Positions 16,916-25,824 of a DNA stretch of 53,012 nt are shown piece by piece; the stretch's first letter is position 1; each line of letters opens with the position of its first letter. The DNA is from Rhodoluna sp. (GTDB lineage Bacteria; Actinomycetota; Actinomycetes; Actinomycetales; Microbacteriaceae). The notes beneath the pieces were generated by a model. The model made no database searches and was not told where the DNA came from. It worked only from the letters and a program-made list of their open reading frames with translations. Where the stretch lies: positions 1-53,012 of the forward strand of contig NZ_JAHEIM010000006.1 in NCBI RefSeq assembly GCF_024639375.1, in the 5' to 3' direction. A program made the translations under genes and the position numbers.

Positions 16916-17998
16916 ATGACCTCGCCAAAGCTTTTTGAGCCGCTAAAACTACGATCGCTAGAAATTCGTAATCGAATTTTCATTGCGGCAATGTGCCAAT
17001 ATTCTTGCGAGTTTCAAGATGGCATCGTCAATCAGTGGCACGTAGTGCACTTGGGTTCGCGTGCAGTTGGTGGCGCCGGCATGATCATCAGCGAGGCCAC
17101 CGCGGTTACCCCCGAAGGTCGCATCAGCCCATGGTGCCCAGGCATCTGGAACTTTGATCAGGTAGCAGCCTGGGCCGAAGTGAACGCATTCGCTCACTCG
17201 CAGGGCGCAAAAACAGCAATTCAATTGGCACACGCAGGCCGCAAAGGTTCGAGCTACCGCGAATGGTCGGGCTCAGGTTCGGTGCCTCGTGAACTCGGTG
17301 GTTGGAAAACCGTGTCGGCCGGCGAAGAGGCCTTTGATGGCTACGAGCCACCCCGTCGTTTGCGAGTTAGCGAAATCAAAGAGCTCGTTCAGGATTTCGC
17401 CGATGCGGCAAAGCGTTCGATTTTGGCAGGATTCGATGCCGTGGAGATTCACGCTGCCCACGGTTACTTGATTCACCAGTTCTTGTCTCCGCTCACCAAT
17501 CAACGTGACGATGAATACGGTGGTTCGCTAGAAAACCGCGCTCGCTTCTTGCTTGAGATTGTTGCTGCCGTTCGCTCCACACTCGGGCACAACATTCCTC
17601 TGATGGTGCGCTTCTCGGCTAGCGACTACAAAGAGGGCGGCTGGGATAAAGAACAAACTGTGCAGGTTGCAAAATGGTGTGCCGATGCCGGTGCTGATCT
17701 ATTTGATATTTCAAGCGGCGGTTTAATCACCGGTGTGCAGATTCCAACAGGCCCCGGATACCAGGTTCCCCTGGCCGAGTTTGTTGCCGAGGAAGTTGAG
17801 CAACCAGTTGGTGCCGTTGGGCAAATCACCCACGCCCACCAGGCAGAAGAAATTCTGCAATCAGGTGCTGTTGAAGTTATTTTGATTGGCCGCGCTAGCC
17901 TTCGTGACCCCTACTGGCCACTTCGCGCTGCGCATGAACTGAACGCCGAACTTAGCTATTGGCCACCGCAGTACCGTCGCGGCAAATGGCCTAACTAA
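16916..17998 (+). CDS. Old yellow enzyme family NADH:flavin oxidoreductase (YqjM-like)
   Basis: A 360-residue FMN-dependent ene-reductase. The N-terminus matches the thermophilic-like/YqjM class: NRIFIAAMCQYSC with the flavin-modulating Cys at about residue 26. GGAGMIISEATAVTPEGRIS, IQLAHAGRKGS and the substrate-binding HAAHGYLIHQFLSPLTNQR follow, and the Arg-containing RARFLLEIV lies after the family motif YGGSLENR. It reduces activated C=C bonds with NAD(P)H; the physiological substrate is unknown. TAAATT lies six bases before the ATG, fitting a leaderless mRNA, with only 25 bases to the divergent gene. Confidence 0.92.
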   Translation: MTSPKLFEPLKLRSLEIRNRIFIAAMCQYSCEFQDGIVNQWHVVHLGSRAVGGAGMIISEATAVTPEGRISPWCPGIWNFDQVAAWAEVNAFAHSQGAKTAIQLAHAGRKGSSYREWSGSGSVPRELGGWKTVSAGEEAFDGYEPPRRLRVSEIKELVQDFADAAKRSILAGFDAVEIHAAHGYLIHQFLSPLTNQRDDEYGGSLENRARFLLEIVAAVRSTLGHNIPLMVRFSASDYKEGGWDKEQTVQVAKWCADAGADLFDISSGGLITGVQIPTGPGYQVPLAEFVAEEVEQPVGAVGQITHAHQAEEILQSGAVEVILIGRASLRDPYWPLRAAHELNAELSYWPPQYRRGKWPN

Positions 17999-19041
17999 TT
18001 AGTTTCGCGACTTGTGGCGTCTTGAACTTCGCCAATTAGCTCTTCGAGAATATCCTCTAGAAAAAGCACACCACGCACTTTGCCTGAGCGGTCAAAAGCT
18101 TTGGCCATGTGGGCGTGCACTCGACGCATGCTTGCCAAGGCGTCTTCGAGCTCCATAGTTGCAGGCAACGAAATTAGCGTACGCACACGCTTTGCCGGAA
18201 ACGCATCGTCAATTTCATCCTGCTCAAGATCGATAACGTCTTTGAGGTGAAGGTAGCCAACCAAATCGCCTGATTCATCGGTTAACGGATAGCGCGAGAA
18301 ACCGTACTTAGCCACGGCTTGTTCGATTACGCGTGGAGTCACAGTTTCTGGAAATGAAACCAGGCGGGTGAACGGAACAGCAATGTCACTGATTTTCTTT
18401 TCGGTGAATTCAAAAGTGTTGGAGATTGCGCCACTCAAATCTGACAAGGCACCCTCTCGAGTCGAGTGCTCAACAATGTCTTCAACCTGATCCAACGTGA
18501 ATGCGCTGTTGGCTTCATCTTTAGGTTCAACACGCACTAGTCGCAGAATGCCGTTGGCAGTTACGTTCAACGCCACCACGATTGGCTTTACTACCTGAGC
18601 CAGGTAGTACAGGGCCGGAACCAAAACCAAAGCGGCACGCTCTGGAATCGAGAACGAAATGTTCTTAGGCACCATCTCACCAATCACAACGTGCAGGTAC
18701 GAAACCACCAACAAGGTGATCGCAAAAGCGACTCCTGTAATTAGCTCCTCACCCATACCGGTTGAGTGCAACAACGGTTCGAGCAGGTGGTGAATGCTTG
18801 GCTCGGCAATAATCAAAATCAAAAGCGAGCAAATGGTCACGCCAATTTGCGTGGTCGCCAGCATCAACGCAACATTTTCCATCGCCTTGATAGTTAGCTT
18901 CGCCGGCTTGCTGCCAGCCTCGGCACGCGGTTCAATTTGAGCGCGTCGTGCACTAATCACTGCAAATTCTGCACCAACAAAAAATCCGTTTGCCAAAATC
19001 AAAAGCACAAACCAAAGAATTCCAGCCCAGTCGCTATTCAT
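17995..19041 (-). CDS. CNNM/CBS-domain membrane protein (hemolysin C/CorC family), short form
   Basis: A 348-residue protein with an N-terminal DUF21/CNNM membrane domain of about four helices (EFAVISARRAQIE near residue 26, GEMVPKNISFSIPERAAL near 121) and two CBS domains. It ends shortly after the second CBS domain (VRGVLFLEDILEELIGEVQ) and lacks the C-terminal CorC_HlyC domain present in its neighbour. Members are linked to magnesium or other divalent cation efflux. The ATG overlaps the upstream paralogue by eight bases. The pair may form a heteromer. The stop overlaps the convergent oxidoreductase gene by four bases. Confidence 0.88.
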   Translation of the reverse strand: MNSDWAGILWFVLLILANGFFVGAEFAVISARRAQIEPRAEAGSKPAKLTIKAMENVALMLATTQIGVTICSLLILIIAEPSIHHLLEPLLHSTGMGEELITGVAFAITLLVVSYLHVVIGEMVPKNISFSIPERAALVLVPALYYLAQVVKPIVVALNVTANGILRLVRVEPKDEANSAFTLDQVEDIVEHSTREGALSDLSGAISNTFEFTEKKISDIAVPFTRLVSFPETVTPRVIEQAVAKYGFSRYPLTDESGDLVGYLHLKDVIDLEQDEIDDAFPAKRVRTLISLPATMELEDALASMRRVHAHMAKAFDRSGKVRGVLFLEDILEELIGEVQDATSRETN

Positions 19042-20344
19042 TCGAATCAGCCTCCTGCAGCGGCGAGAAGCGAACGCGGTCAACTCGGCGGCCATCCATG
19101 CGCTCAACGCGAAGCACGCCGTCTTCGATCTTTACTTCGTCACCAACCGATGGAATTCGGCCAAGTTCGCTCATCATGAATCCAGCAACGGTTTCGTAGG
19201 CACCGTCTGCCGGCACCTTGATTGCCATTTCGGCAAGTTCGTCGGGGCGAATCATCCCCGGGAAAAGAATTGAAGAATTTGCACCTCGGGTGACGCCCGC
19301 TTTGGCGCGGTCATGTTCATCAGCAAGCTCGCCAACCAGTTCTTCAACCAAGTCTTCGAGTGTGGCTAGGCCAGCAGTGCCACCATATTCATCAACCACA
19401 ATTGCCAACTGCAAACCTTTGGCGCGCAGGTCAACCATCAGAGTCTCTAGTCGCATTGTCTCTGGCACACGAAGCACCTCAACCATCACGGCCGAAACTG
19501 GCACGCCGCCGCGTTTTTCGCGTGGCACGGCTGCCGCCTTCTTAACGTGTGCAACACCAACGATGTCGTCACTCGAACCATCTGAAACTGGGAACCGCGA
19601 GTGACCGGTTTTGATCGATGCATCAACCAAATCTTGAAGTGAAGCAGTTTTCTCCAGAATGGTCATGCGCGGGCGCGGAGTCATGATGTCTGCAGCAACC
19701 AATTGGGTTAGCGCTAACGTCTTGGTGAGCAAGGTTGCGGTTTGTGCATCGAGGGCACCCAAACTTGCCGAGCGACGAACCAAAGCCGAAAGTTCTTCGG
19801 CTGTTCGAGTCGAACTCAGTTCTTCTTTTGGCTCAATGCCCAGCGAGCGCACAATTGCGTTGCCCACCTTGTTGAGCAAAAAGATGGCTGGTTTGAAAAC
19901 CCAGGTGAAAGCCAGTTGAAAACCGACAACAAACTTATTGACTTCAAGCGGAATCGAGAGGGCCAACTTCTTTGGCACCAATTCGCCGATCAAGGTTGAA
20001 AACAGGGTGGCGATGAACATCGAGACGGCTAGCCCCACCCCGGCCACGATCGATTCACTCACGCCCATGTCAAGCAAAGCTGGCTTCATCAGCGAGGTTA
20101 GGGCCGGCTCAACCAAGAATCCGGTGAGCATTGTGGTCAGAGTGATGCCCAATTGAGCCCCGGATAGGTGTGTGCTGGTTTTAGCCAAGGCAAGAATGGT
20201 GTTGCCTAAACCTTTTTCGCCACGATCTCTGCGGGCTTCAAGGTCACTTCGCTCAAGGTTTACCAGCGAGAACTCGCTGGCCACAAAAAGACCAGTTCCT
20301 ACTGTGAGCAAAAGCCCGAATCCGAGCATCAGCCACTCATTCAT
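19034..20344 (-). CDS. CNNM/CBS-domain membrane protein (hemolysin C/CorC family), full length
   Basis: A 436-residue protein: DUF21/CNNM membrane domain (SEFSLVNLERSDLEARR near residue 23, GELVPKKLALSIPLEVNK near 120), paired CBS domains starting at IMTPRPRMTIL and ending VVDEYGGTAGLATLEDLVEELVGE, and a C-terminal CorC_HlyC domain with RIPSVGDEV. It is thought to transport or sense divalent cations. GGGGGAG lies upstream of the ATG. It is transcribed together with the shorter paralogue downstream. The 164-nt region to kgd (20345-20508) holds divergent promoters, but I cannot fix the boxes. Confidence 0.9.
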   Translation of the reverse strand: MNEWLMLGFGLLLTVGTGLFVASEFSLVNLERSDLEARRDRGEKGLGNTILALAKTSTHLSGAQLGITLTTMLTGFLVEPALTSLMKPALLDMGVSESIVAGVGLAVSMFIATLFSTLIGELVPKKLALSIPLEVNKFVVGFQLAFTWVFKPAIFLLNKVGNAIVRSLGIEPKEELSSTRTAEELSALVRRSASLGALDAQTATLLTKTLALTQLVAADIMTPRPRMTILEKTASLQDLVDASIKTGHSRFPVSDGSSDDIVGVAHVKKAAAVPREKRGGVPVSAVMVEVLRVPETMRLETLMVDLRAKGLQLAIVVDEYGGTAGLATLEDLVEELVGELADEHDRAKAGVTRGANSSILFPGMIRPDELAEMAIKVPADGAYETVAGFMMSELGRIPSVGDEVKIEDGVLRVERMDGRRVDRVRFSPLQEADSNE

Positions 20345-20508
20345 CGAGCTCCCCCGCTCGCCAAACTATGGTCAGAACCTGCGCTATCCATCTTGGTTCC
20401 AGCATACCCATCGAAAACCGAGCAATTCATGAGCCAATCGGTCGCTGGGGCCAATTTGCTCAAGGCGCAGCGGGTAGAGTTGGCAGGTAAAGACCAAATC
20501 ATGAAGAG

Positions 20509-23500
20509 GTGATTTCTCTGTCAACCAACGGCGAGAATTCGGGCGCAGACAACACTTTTGGAGCCAACGACTGGCTCGTTGATGAAATGTACGCTCAGTA
20601 CAAATCCAATCCAGATTCGGTTGACAAGGCTTGGTGGCCAATTCTTGAGAGCTACCACCCAACCGAGACCCCTCATGTAGCCACTGGCCCAATTTCTGTA
20701 CAGCCAACTGTTGCTGCACCAGCAATTCAGACCAACCCGGTTGAAGCTGCCGCAGCAAGCCTGCCTTCAGCCCCACTGGTAGCCAAAACCACGAATCTTG
20801 AGGCTCGCCCTCAGCCAATTCCGGCTCAGGCACCAATCACAGGTCTCATCAACACCATCGATGCCGATGAACTCGAAGAGACCGACCAGGTCAACATTCT
20901 TAAGGGCATGGCCAAGTCATTGGCAACCAACATGGATGCCTCACTCGAAGTTCCTACTGCTACTTCAGTTCGTACCATCCCTGCGAAATTGCTTATCGAC
21001 AACCGCATTGTGATTAACTCGCACCTTGCTCGCTCACGCGGTGGCAAGGTTTCGTTTACTCACATCATCGGCTTCGCGATTGTTCGCGCGCTAAAAGAGT
21101 TTCCAAGCCAAAACGTTTACTACGACCTAGTTGATGGTCGCCCTGCAGTTGTGCAGCCGGCAAACATCAACTTTGGTTTGGCAATTGACATTCCAAAAGA
21201 GGATGGCACCCGCGCACTTTTGGTGCCAAACATAAAGCGCGCACAGCGTTTGAACTTTGCCGAGTACTTGACCGCTTACGAAGAGCTGGTTAAGAAGGCA
21301 CGCGACAACAAGTTGACCGCTGGCGACTTTGCCGGTTCGACCATTTCGCTAACCAACCCTGGCGGCATCGGCACCGTTCACTCGGTTCCTCGCCTAATGA
21401 AGGGTCAGGGCTGCATCGTTGGTGCAGGCGCACTTGACTACCCAGCCGAATTCCAGGGATTGTCAGACGCACAGCTTTCAAAGCTTGGCGTAAGCAAGAC
21501 CATCACGCTTACCTCTACTTACGACCACCGTGTTATCCAGGGTGCTGGTTCTGGCGAGTTCTTGAAGAAGATTCACGAGCTACTTCTTGGTGCGCGTGGC
21601 TTCTACGACGAAATCTTTGCCGACCTGCGCATTCCTTATGAGCCAGTTCGCTGGGTTGCAGACTTCGATCAAGACGATGCAGATGACCGCAGCAAGGCGT
21701 CACGCATCCAAGAAATGATTAATGCCTACCGAGTGCGCGGTCACTTGATGGCAGACATCGACCCGTTGGAATACAAGCAGCGCACTCACCCAGACCTTGA
21801 CATTTTGAACCACGGCCTAAGCCTTTGGGATCTTGACCGCACTTTCAAGACCGGTGGTTTTGGTGGCAAGCCAAAGGCGGAGTTCCGCGAAATTTACAAG
21901 ATTTTGCGCGACAGCTACTGCCGCACAGTTGGTGTTGAGTACATGCACATTCAAGACCCTGCACAGCGCGCTTGGTTCCAAGACAAGCTCGAGCGCCCTT
22001 ATGCAAAGCCGACTCGCGTTGAGCAGATGCGCATTCTTGAGAAGCTAAACGAAGCAGAAGCATTCGAGACTTTCTTGCAGACAAAGTTTGTTGGTCAGAA
22101 GCGCTTCAGCCTTGAGGGTGGCGAATCAACCATTGCTGCACTCGACGAAATTTTGCAAGAGGCCGCAAACGCTGAGCTCGATGAAGTTGTAATTGGTATG
22201 GCCCACCGCGGTCGCCTAAACGTTCTTACCAACGTTGCTGGCAAGACCTACGGCCAGGTGTTCCGCGAATTCGAAGGCAACACCGACACCAAGACCGTTC
22301 AGGGTTCTGGCGACGTGAAGTACCACTTGGGCACCGAAGGCAACTTCACCAACCTTGAGGGCAAGCAGGTTCGCGTTTCACTAGCTGCTAACCCATCTCA
22401 CCTAGAAGCGGTAAACCCAGTTGTTGAGGGAATCGTTCGCGCCAAGCAAGACCGAAGCGACTCAGTAAAGAAAGATGTATACCCGGTATTGCCTGTTGTG
22501 ATTCACGGTGACGCAGCATTTGCTGGTCAGGGTGTTGTTCCAGAAGTTCTGAACATGTCGCAATTGCGCGGCTACAAAACTGGCGGAACCATCAACATTG
22601 TGATTAATAACCAGGTTGGCTTCACCACACCACCGATGGAATCACGCTCGACTGTTTATTCAACCGACGTGGCCAAGGGCATTCAAGCTCCAATCTTCCA
22701 CGTGAATGGTGACGACCCAGAAGCCGTGGTTCGCGTTGCTCGTTTGGCATTCGAATTCCGCCAGGAGTTTAAGAAGGATGTTGTCATCGACATCGTTTGC
22801 TACCGCCGTCGCGGTCACAACGAAGGTGATGACCCATCGATGACTCAGCCATTGATGTACAACCTGATTGAGGCAAAGCGTTCAGTGCGCACTCTTTACC
22901 TTGAGTCTTTGGTTGGTCGCGGCGATCTAACCCGCGAAGAATTCGAAGCAGCAAACATTGGTTTCCAGCAGCGCCTAGAAAACGCTTTCATTGAAGTTCA
23001 CGAAGCGATGATTGCGGCTCCAGCATTGCCATCTCGCCCAGTTGGCATTGGCACCACCGCAAGTGACCACCCAACCATTGAAAAGCCAACCGCGATTTCT
23101 CGCGGAGTGGTTGAACTCATCGGCAAGGCTCACGAAAATGTTCCACCGGCATTCAACGTGCACCCTAAGTTGCAGCAGTTGTTGGCCAAGCGTTCAGAGA
23201 TGTCTCGCGAAGGCGGCATTGACTGGGGCTTTGGTGAGTTGCTAGCTCTTGGTTCGTTGTTGATTGAAGGCAAGACCGTTCGCATGGCAGGTCAAGACAG
23301 CCGTCGCGGAACTTTCGTTCAGCGTCACGCCGTATTCCACGATCGTGAAAACGGTCAGGAGTGGATGCCGCTGCGCAACCTTGCTCCAGACCAAGCCAAG
23401 TTCTACATCTATGACTCACTGCTAAGCGAATATGCGGCGATGGGTTACGAGTATGGCTACGCAGTGGAAAACCAAGAAGCTTTGGTTCTTTGGGAAGCCC

Positions 23501-24240
23501 AATTTGGTGACTTCGCAAACGGTGCCCAAACCGTGATCGATGAGTTCATTTCATCCGCGGAACAAAAGTGGAACCAGCACTCGGGTGTGGTTTTGCTTTT
23601 GCCTCACGGTTATGAAGGTCAGGGTCCTGACCACTCATCAGCTCGCATCGAGCGCTACCTGCAGTTGTGTGCCGAGAACAACATGACCGTTGCTCAGCCA
23701 TCAACACCGGCATCGCACTTCCATTTGCTTCGTCGTCAGGCTTACTCGACTCCTAAGCGCCCGTTGATTGTGTTCACTCCAAAGTCGATGCTTCGCCTAA
23801 AGGCAGCTTCTTCATCGGTTGAAGACTTCACCAACGGCACCTTCCAGCCGGTAATCGATGACCAGCAGGGTCTAGACAAGAACGCCGTCAAGCGCGTGCT
23901 GTTCTGTTCGGGCAAGGTCTACTGGGATCTTTTGGCTGAAGCGCAAAAGCGCAACGACGGCACTACCGCCATCGTTCGCGTTGAGCAGCTTTACCCAACT
24001 CCGGTTGACGAGATCAAGGCAACCTACGCGCAGTATCCAAATGCCGAGTTGGTTTGGGTTCAAGACGAACCAGCAAACCAAGGCCCTTGGACCTACATCG
24101 GTTTGTTCTTGCCTCGCTACATGAATGGCCAAGTTGCCAAGCTTGTTTCTCGCCCAGCGAGTGCCAGCCCAGCAACCGGCTCGGCTAAGCGTCACGCTGT
24201 TGAGCAGGCCGATCTCATTGAGCGCGCATTCTCGATCTAA
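20509..24240 (+). CDS. kgd: Multifunctional 2-oxoglutarate decarboxylase/dehydrogenase E1-E2 fusion
   Basis: A 1243-residue actinobacterial enzyme that connects 2-oxoglutarate to the rest of the TCA cycle. It has a short E1-type N-terminus (FGANDWLVDEMYAQYK), a linker rich in proline and alanine, an E2-like acyltransferase domain (about 140-360; active-site region TYDHRVIQGAGSGEF) and a complete thiamine diphosphate E1 part (GMAHRGRLNVL, AAFAGQGVVPEVLNM, HGYEGQGPDHSSARIERYL). There is no lipoyl domain, as known for Kgd. Decarboxylase, carboligase and dehydrogenase activities are reported for homologues, and the protein is inhibited by GarA/OdhI-type proteins. The start is GTG at 20509; AGAGGTG immediately there could instead act as RBS for a non-ATG start at 20518. 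Confidence 0.93.
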   Translation: MISLSTNGENSGADNTFGANDWLVDEMYAQYKSNPDSVDKAWWPILESYHPTETPHVATGPISVQPTVAAPAIQTNPVEAAAASLPSAPLVAKTTNLEARPQPIPAQAPITGLINTIDADELEETDQVNILKGMAKSLATNMDASLEVPTATSVRTIPAKLLIDNRIVINSHLARSRGGKVSFTHIIGFAIVRALKEFPSQNVYYDLVDGRPAVVQPANINFGLAIDIPKEDGTRALLVPNIKRAQRLNFAEYLTAYEELVKKARDNKLTAGDFAGSTISLTNPGGIGTVHSVPRLMKGQGCIVGAGALDYPAEFQGLSDAQLSKLGVSKTITLTSTYDHRVIQGAGSGEFLKKIHELLLGARGFYDEIFADLRIPYEPVRWVADFDQDDADDRSKASRIQEMINAYRVRGHLMADIDPLEYKQRTHPDLDILNHGLSLWDLDRTFKTGGFGGKPKAEFREIYKILRDSYCRTVGVEYMHIQDPAQRAWFQDKLERPYAKPTRVEQMRILEKLNEAEAFETFLQTKFVGQKRFSLEGGESTIAALDEILQEAANAELDEVVIGMAHRGRLNVLTNVAGKTYGQVFREFEGNTDTKTVQGSGDVKYHLGTEGNFTNLEGKQVRVSLAANPSHLEAVNPVVEGIVRAKQDRSDSVKKDVYPVLPVVIHGDAAFAGQGVVPEVLNMSQLRGYKTGGTINIVINNQVGFTTPPMESRSTVYSTDVAKGIQAPIFHVNGDDPEAVVRVARLAFEFRQEFKKDVVIDIVCYRRRGHNEGDDPSMTQPLMYNLIEAKRSVRTLYLESLVGRGDLTREEFEAANIGFQQRLENAFIEVHEAMIAAPALPSRPVGIGTTASDHPTIEKPTAISRGVVELIGKAHENVPPAFNVHPKLQQLLAKRSEMSREGGIDWGFGELLALGSLLIEGKTVRMAGQDSRRGTFVQRHAVFHDRENGQEWMPLRNLAPDQAKFYIYDSLLSEYAAMGYEYGYAVENQEALVLWEAQFGDFANGAQTVIDEFISSAEQKWNQHSGVVLLLPHGYEGQGPDHSSARIERYLQLCAENNMTVAQPSTPASHFHLLRRQAYSTPKRPLIVFTPKSMLRLKAASSSVEDFTNGTFQPVIDDQQGLDKNAVKRVLFCSGKVYWDLLAEAQKRNDGTTAIVRVEQLYPTPVDEIKATYAQYPNAELVWVQDEPANQGPWTYIGLFLPRYMNGQVAKLVSRPASASPATGSAKRHAVEQADLIERAFSI

Positions 24241-24242
24241 CG

Positions 24243-24854
24243 ATGTTGCATGAGCCGCGCCGCGATGTGCGCATTGTCATTATTGGCGATGCGTTAGTTT
24301 CGGCATCTGGCGACCCAAAGGGAATGGGTTGGGTTGGTCGAGTGACCGCTAAGACTCCAAGCCATTCACCACGCATCGACATCTTTGCTTTGCCTGCCCC
24401 GGATGAAACCACGAGCATGCTCGCCGAGCGTTGGAAAAACGAAGTGCAGCGTCGCTTTAGCGCTGAAACCGAGAACCGCTTGGTGATTGCACTTAGCAAT
24501 GCCGACCCTGCAGCCGGCATTTCAATTTCACGCAGCCGCCTAAACATCGCCACCATGGTTGATGAGGCCAAGCGCCAAGGTATCGAGTCGTTCTTAGTTG
24601 GCCCTACCCCGCATCGCAATCCGCAGCTAAACAGCGAAGTTGAACACCTTGCTTCTGGCTTCGAAGATGTTGCTTCGCGTCGAGGCATTCCATTTGTTGA
24701 TTGCTTTAGACCACTTGTGGAGCACGAGGGTTGGAATTCAGAAATTGAGAATTCAGAGCACGGTCAGCCAGGGCAAATTGGTCACGGATTGATTGCTTGG
24801 TTGGTGCTCAACCGTGGTTGGTATGAGTGGCTAGGAATTGCAACTCCAGAATAG
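24243..24854 (+). CDS. SGNH/GDSL hydrolase-like protein with degenerate active site
   Basis: A 203-residue protein starting two bases after kgd, evidently co-transcribed. The fold outline is that of an SGNH hydrolase: block I is IIGDALVSASGDP and the last block aligns as EHGQPGQIGHGLIAWLV. The catalytic serine position is Ala17 (GDAL for GDSL), and the terminal D-x-x-H reads Glu172-x-x-Gln175, so both key catalytic residues look replaced. Similar proteins are common behind kgd in related genera, from memory. I infer a non-enzymatic or altered function; the closing GWYEWLG motif is conserved-looking. Function unknown. Confidence 0.75.
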   Translation: MLHEPRRDVRIVIIGDALVSASGDPKGMGWVGRVTAKTPSHSPRIDIFALPAPDETTSMLAERWKNEVQRRFSAETENRLVIALSNADPAAGISISRSRLNIATMVDEAKRQGIESFLVGPTPHRNPQLNSEVEHLASGFEDVASRRGIPFVDCFRPLVEHEGWNSEIENSEHGQPGQIGHGLIAWLVLNRGWYEWLGIATPE

Positions 24855-24856
24855 AA

Positions 24857-24889
24857 AAATTCCGCATCGCTTGATGCGGAATTTCTACT
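24857..24889. terminator. Bidirectional terminator between the kgd unit and rsrA
   Basis: Perfect 12-bp arms AAATTCCGCATC (24857-24868) and GATGCGGAATTT (24873-24884) enclose a GCTT loop. On the plus strand it ends in TTTCTACTT, on the minus strand in TTTTTCT. It separates two convergent transcription units. Confidence 0.88.
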
Positions 24890-24895
24890 TAAGCT

Positions 24896-25144
24896 TTAGT
24901 GCTTAATCTCTTTTTGAAGTTCGCGTATCTGAGCAAGAATGCGCTCGGCAAGTTCTTGTGGAGGTACCTCGCCGCATGAACGAGAAATTGCACCGTTCAG
25001 CGCATTCTCGATGTCATAGTCGCCTTCGCAACTGTCACAACCCGCTAGGTGCGCCGTGATCTCGGTGATCTCTAGCTCTGTCAGCTCATTGTTCAAATAC
25101 TCGTGCACGTGACGCTTAGTTTCTTGGCAATCGAACTGTGACAT
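24896..25144 (-). CDS. rsrA: Mycothiol-system anti-sigma factor (RsrA-type)
   Basis: An 82-residue zinc-binding anti-sigma factor. The ZAS motif is complete: Cys6, then His32, Cys36 and Cys39 in AHLAGCDSC. In RsrA these bind zinc, and oxidation to a disulfide releases SigR. The length matches RsrA. The ATG shares one base with the sigR stop (TAATG), which ties the amounts of the two proteins together. Its presence suggests a mycothiol/thioredoxin-linked disulfide-stress response. Confidence 0.92.
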   Translation of the reverse strand: MSQFDCQETKRHVHEYLNNELTELEITEITAHLAGCDSCEGDYDIENALNGAISRSCGEVPPQELAERILAQIRELQKEIKH

Positions 25145-25749
25145 TATTTGCCCCCGTTGTCTTTATTCGATGTGTCGTAGCCCTCTTGAGCTGCGTATTC
25201 AGCAAGTAGTGTGCGCAATAGTTTTTTGCCACGGTGCAGACGACTCATAACAGTTCCCACCGGAGTGTTCATGATTTCAGCAATCTCAGCGTATGGAAGA
25301 CCGTCAACCACCGCGTAATAAACCACCATGCGAAACTCCTCTGGAATCTCTTGCATTGCCTTCTTGATGGTCTCAGACGGGAGGTTATCAATTGCCTCAA
25401 GTTCAGCTGAGCGGGTTGAGAGAGCGGTGACTGATTCAGCTGAACCCAGCTGCCAGTCTTCTAGCTCGTCAAGCCCACCCTTGGCCTGATCTTTGGCCTT
25501 CTTGTTGTACAAGTTGATGTGAGTGTTGGTCATGATGCGGTACAACCAGGCTTTTAGATTGCTGCCCTGCTGAAATTGCGCCCAGGCCACAAAGGCCTTG
25601 GCGAAAGTCTCTTGAACCAAATCTTCTGCATCCGATGGGTTTCTTGTCCAGCGCAAGGCTGCACCATAAAGCTGAGGCATCAGCGGCAAAGCCTGCTGTT
25701 CAAATTCGTTAATTTGGGCCTGTTTGGTGGCTTCTGCATTCGATTTCAT
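25144..25749 (-). CDS. sigR: ECF sigma factor SigR (SigH-like)
   Basis: A 201-residue group IV sigma factor. Region 2 contains [23 protein letters not shown] and [20 protein letters not shown]; region 4 contains [44 protein letters not shown]. These match SigR/SigH controllers of disulfide stress. I favour the ATG at 25749, with TAAACT eight bases upstream. An in-frame ATG at 25809 would add 20 residues but leave only 15 bases to the divergent aroA; SigR in Streptomyces does have a longer form, so both may be used. No clear GGAAT/GTT autoregulatory promoter was found. Confidence 0.9.
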   Translation of the reverse strand: MKSNAEATKQAQINEFEQQALPLMPQLYGAALRWTRNPSDAEDLVQETFAKAFVAWAQFQQGSNLKAWLYRIMTNTHINLYNKKAKDQAKGGLDELEDWQLGSAESVTALSTRSAELEAIDNLPSETIKKAMQEIPEEFRMVVYYAVVDGLPYAEIAEIMNTPVGTVMSRLHRGKKLLRTLLAEYAAQEGYDTSNKDNGGK

Positions 25750-25824
25750 TGATTTCGAGTTTAGCCGTGTGCGCCCAAAGACTGGCCCGGTGCCTGCAAA
25801 ACTGCTCATGGTAACTTTGAACTA

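Noticed and set aside
20384-20836. 150-codon minus-strand frame overlapping the start of kgd
   Set aside because: Most of it is antisense to the kgd N-terminus; composition is unlike a protein and it crosses the kgd promoter.
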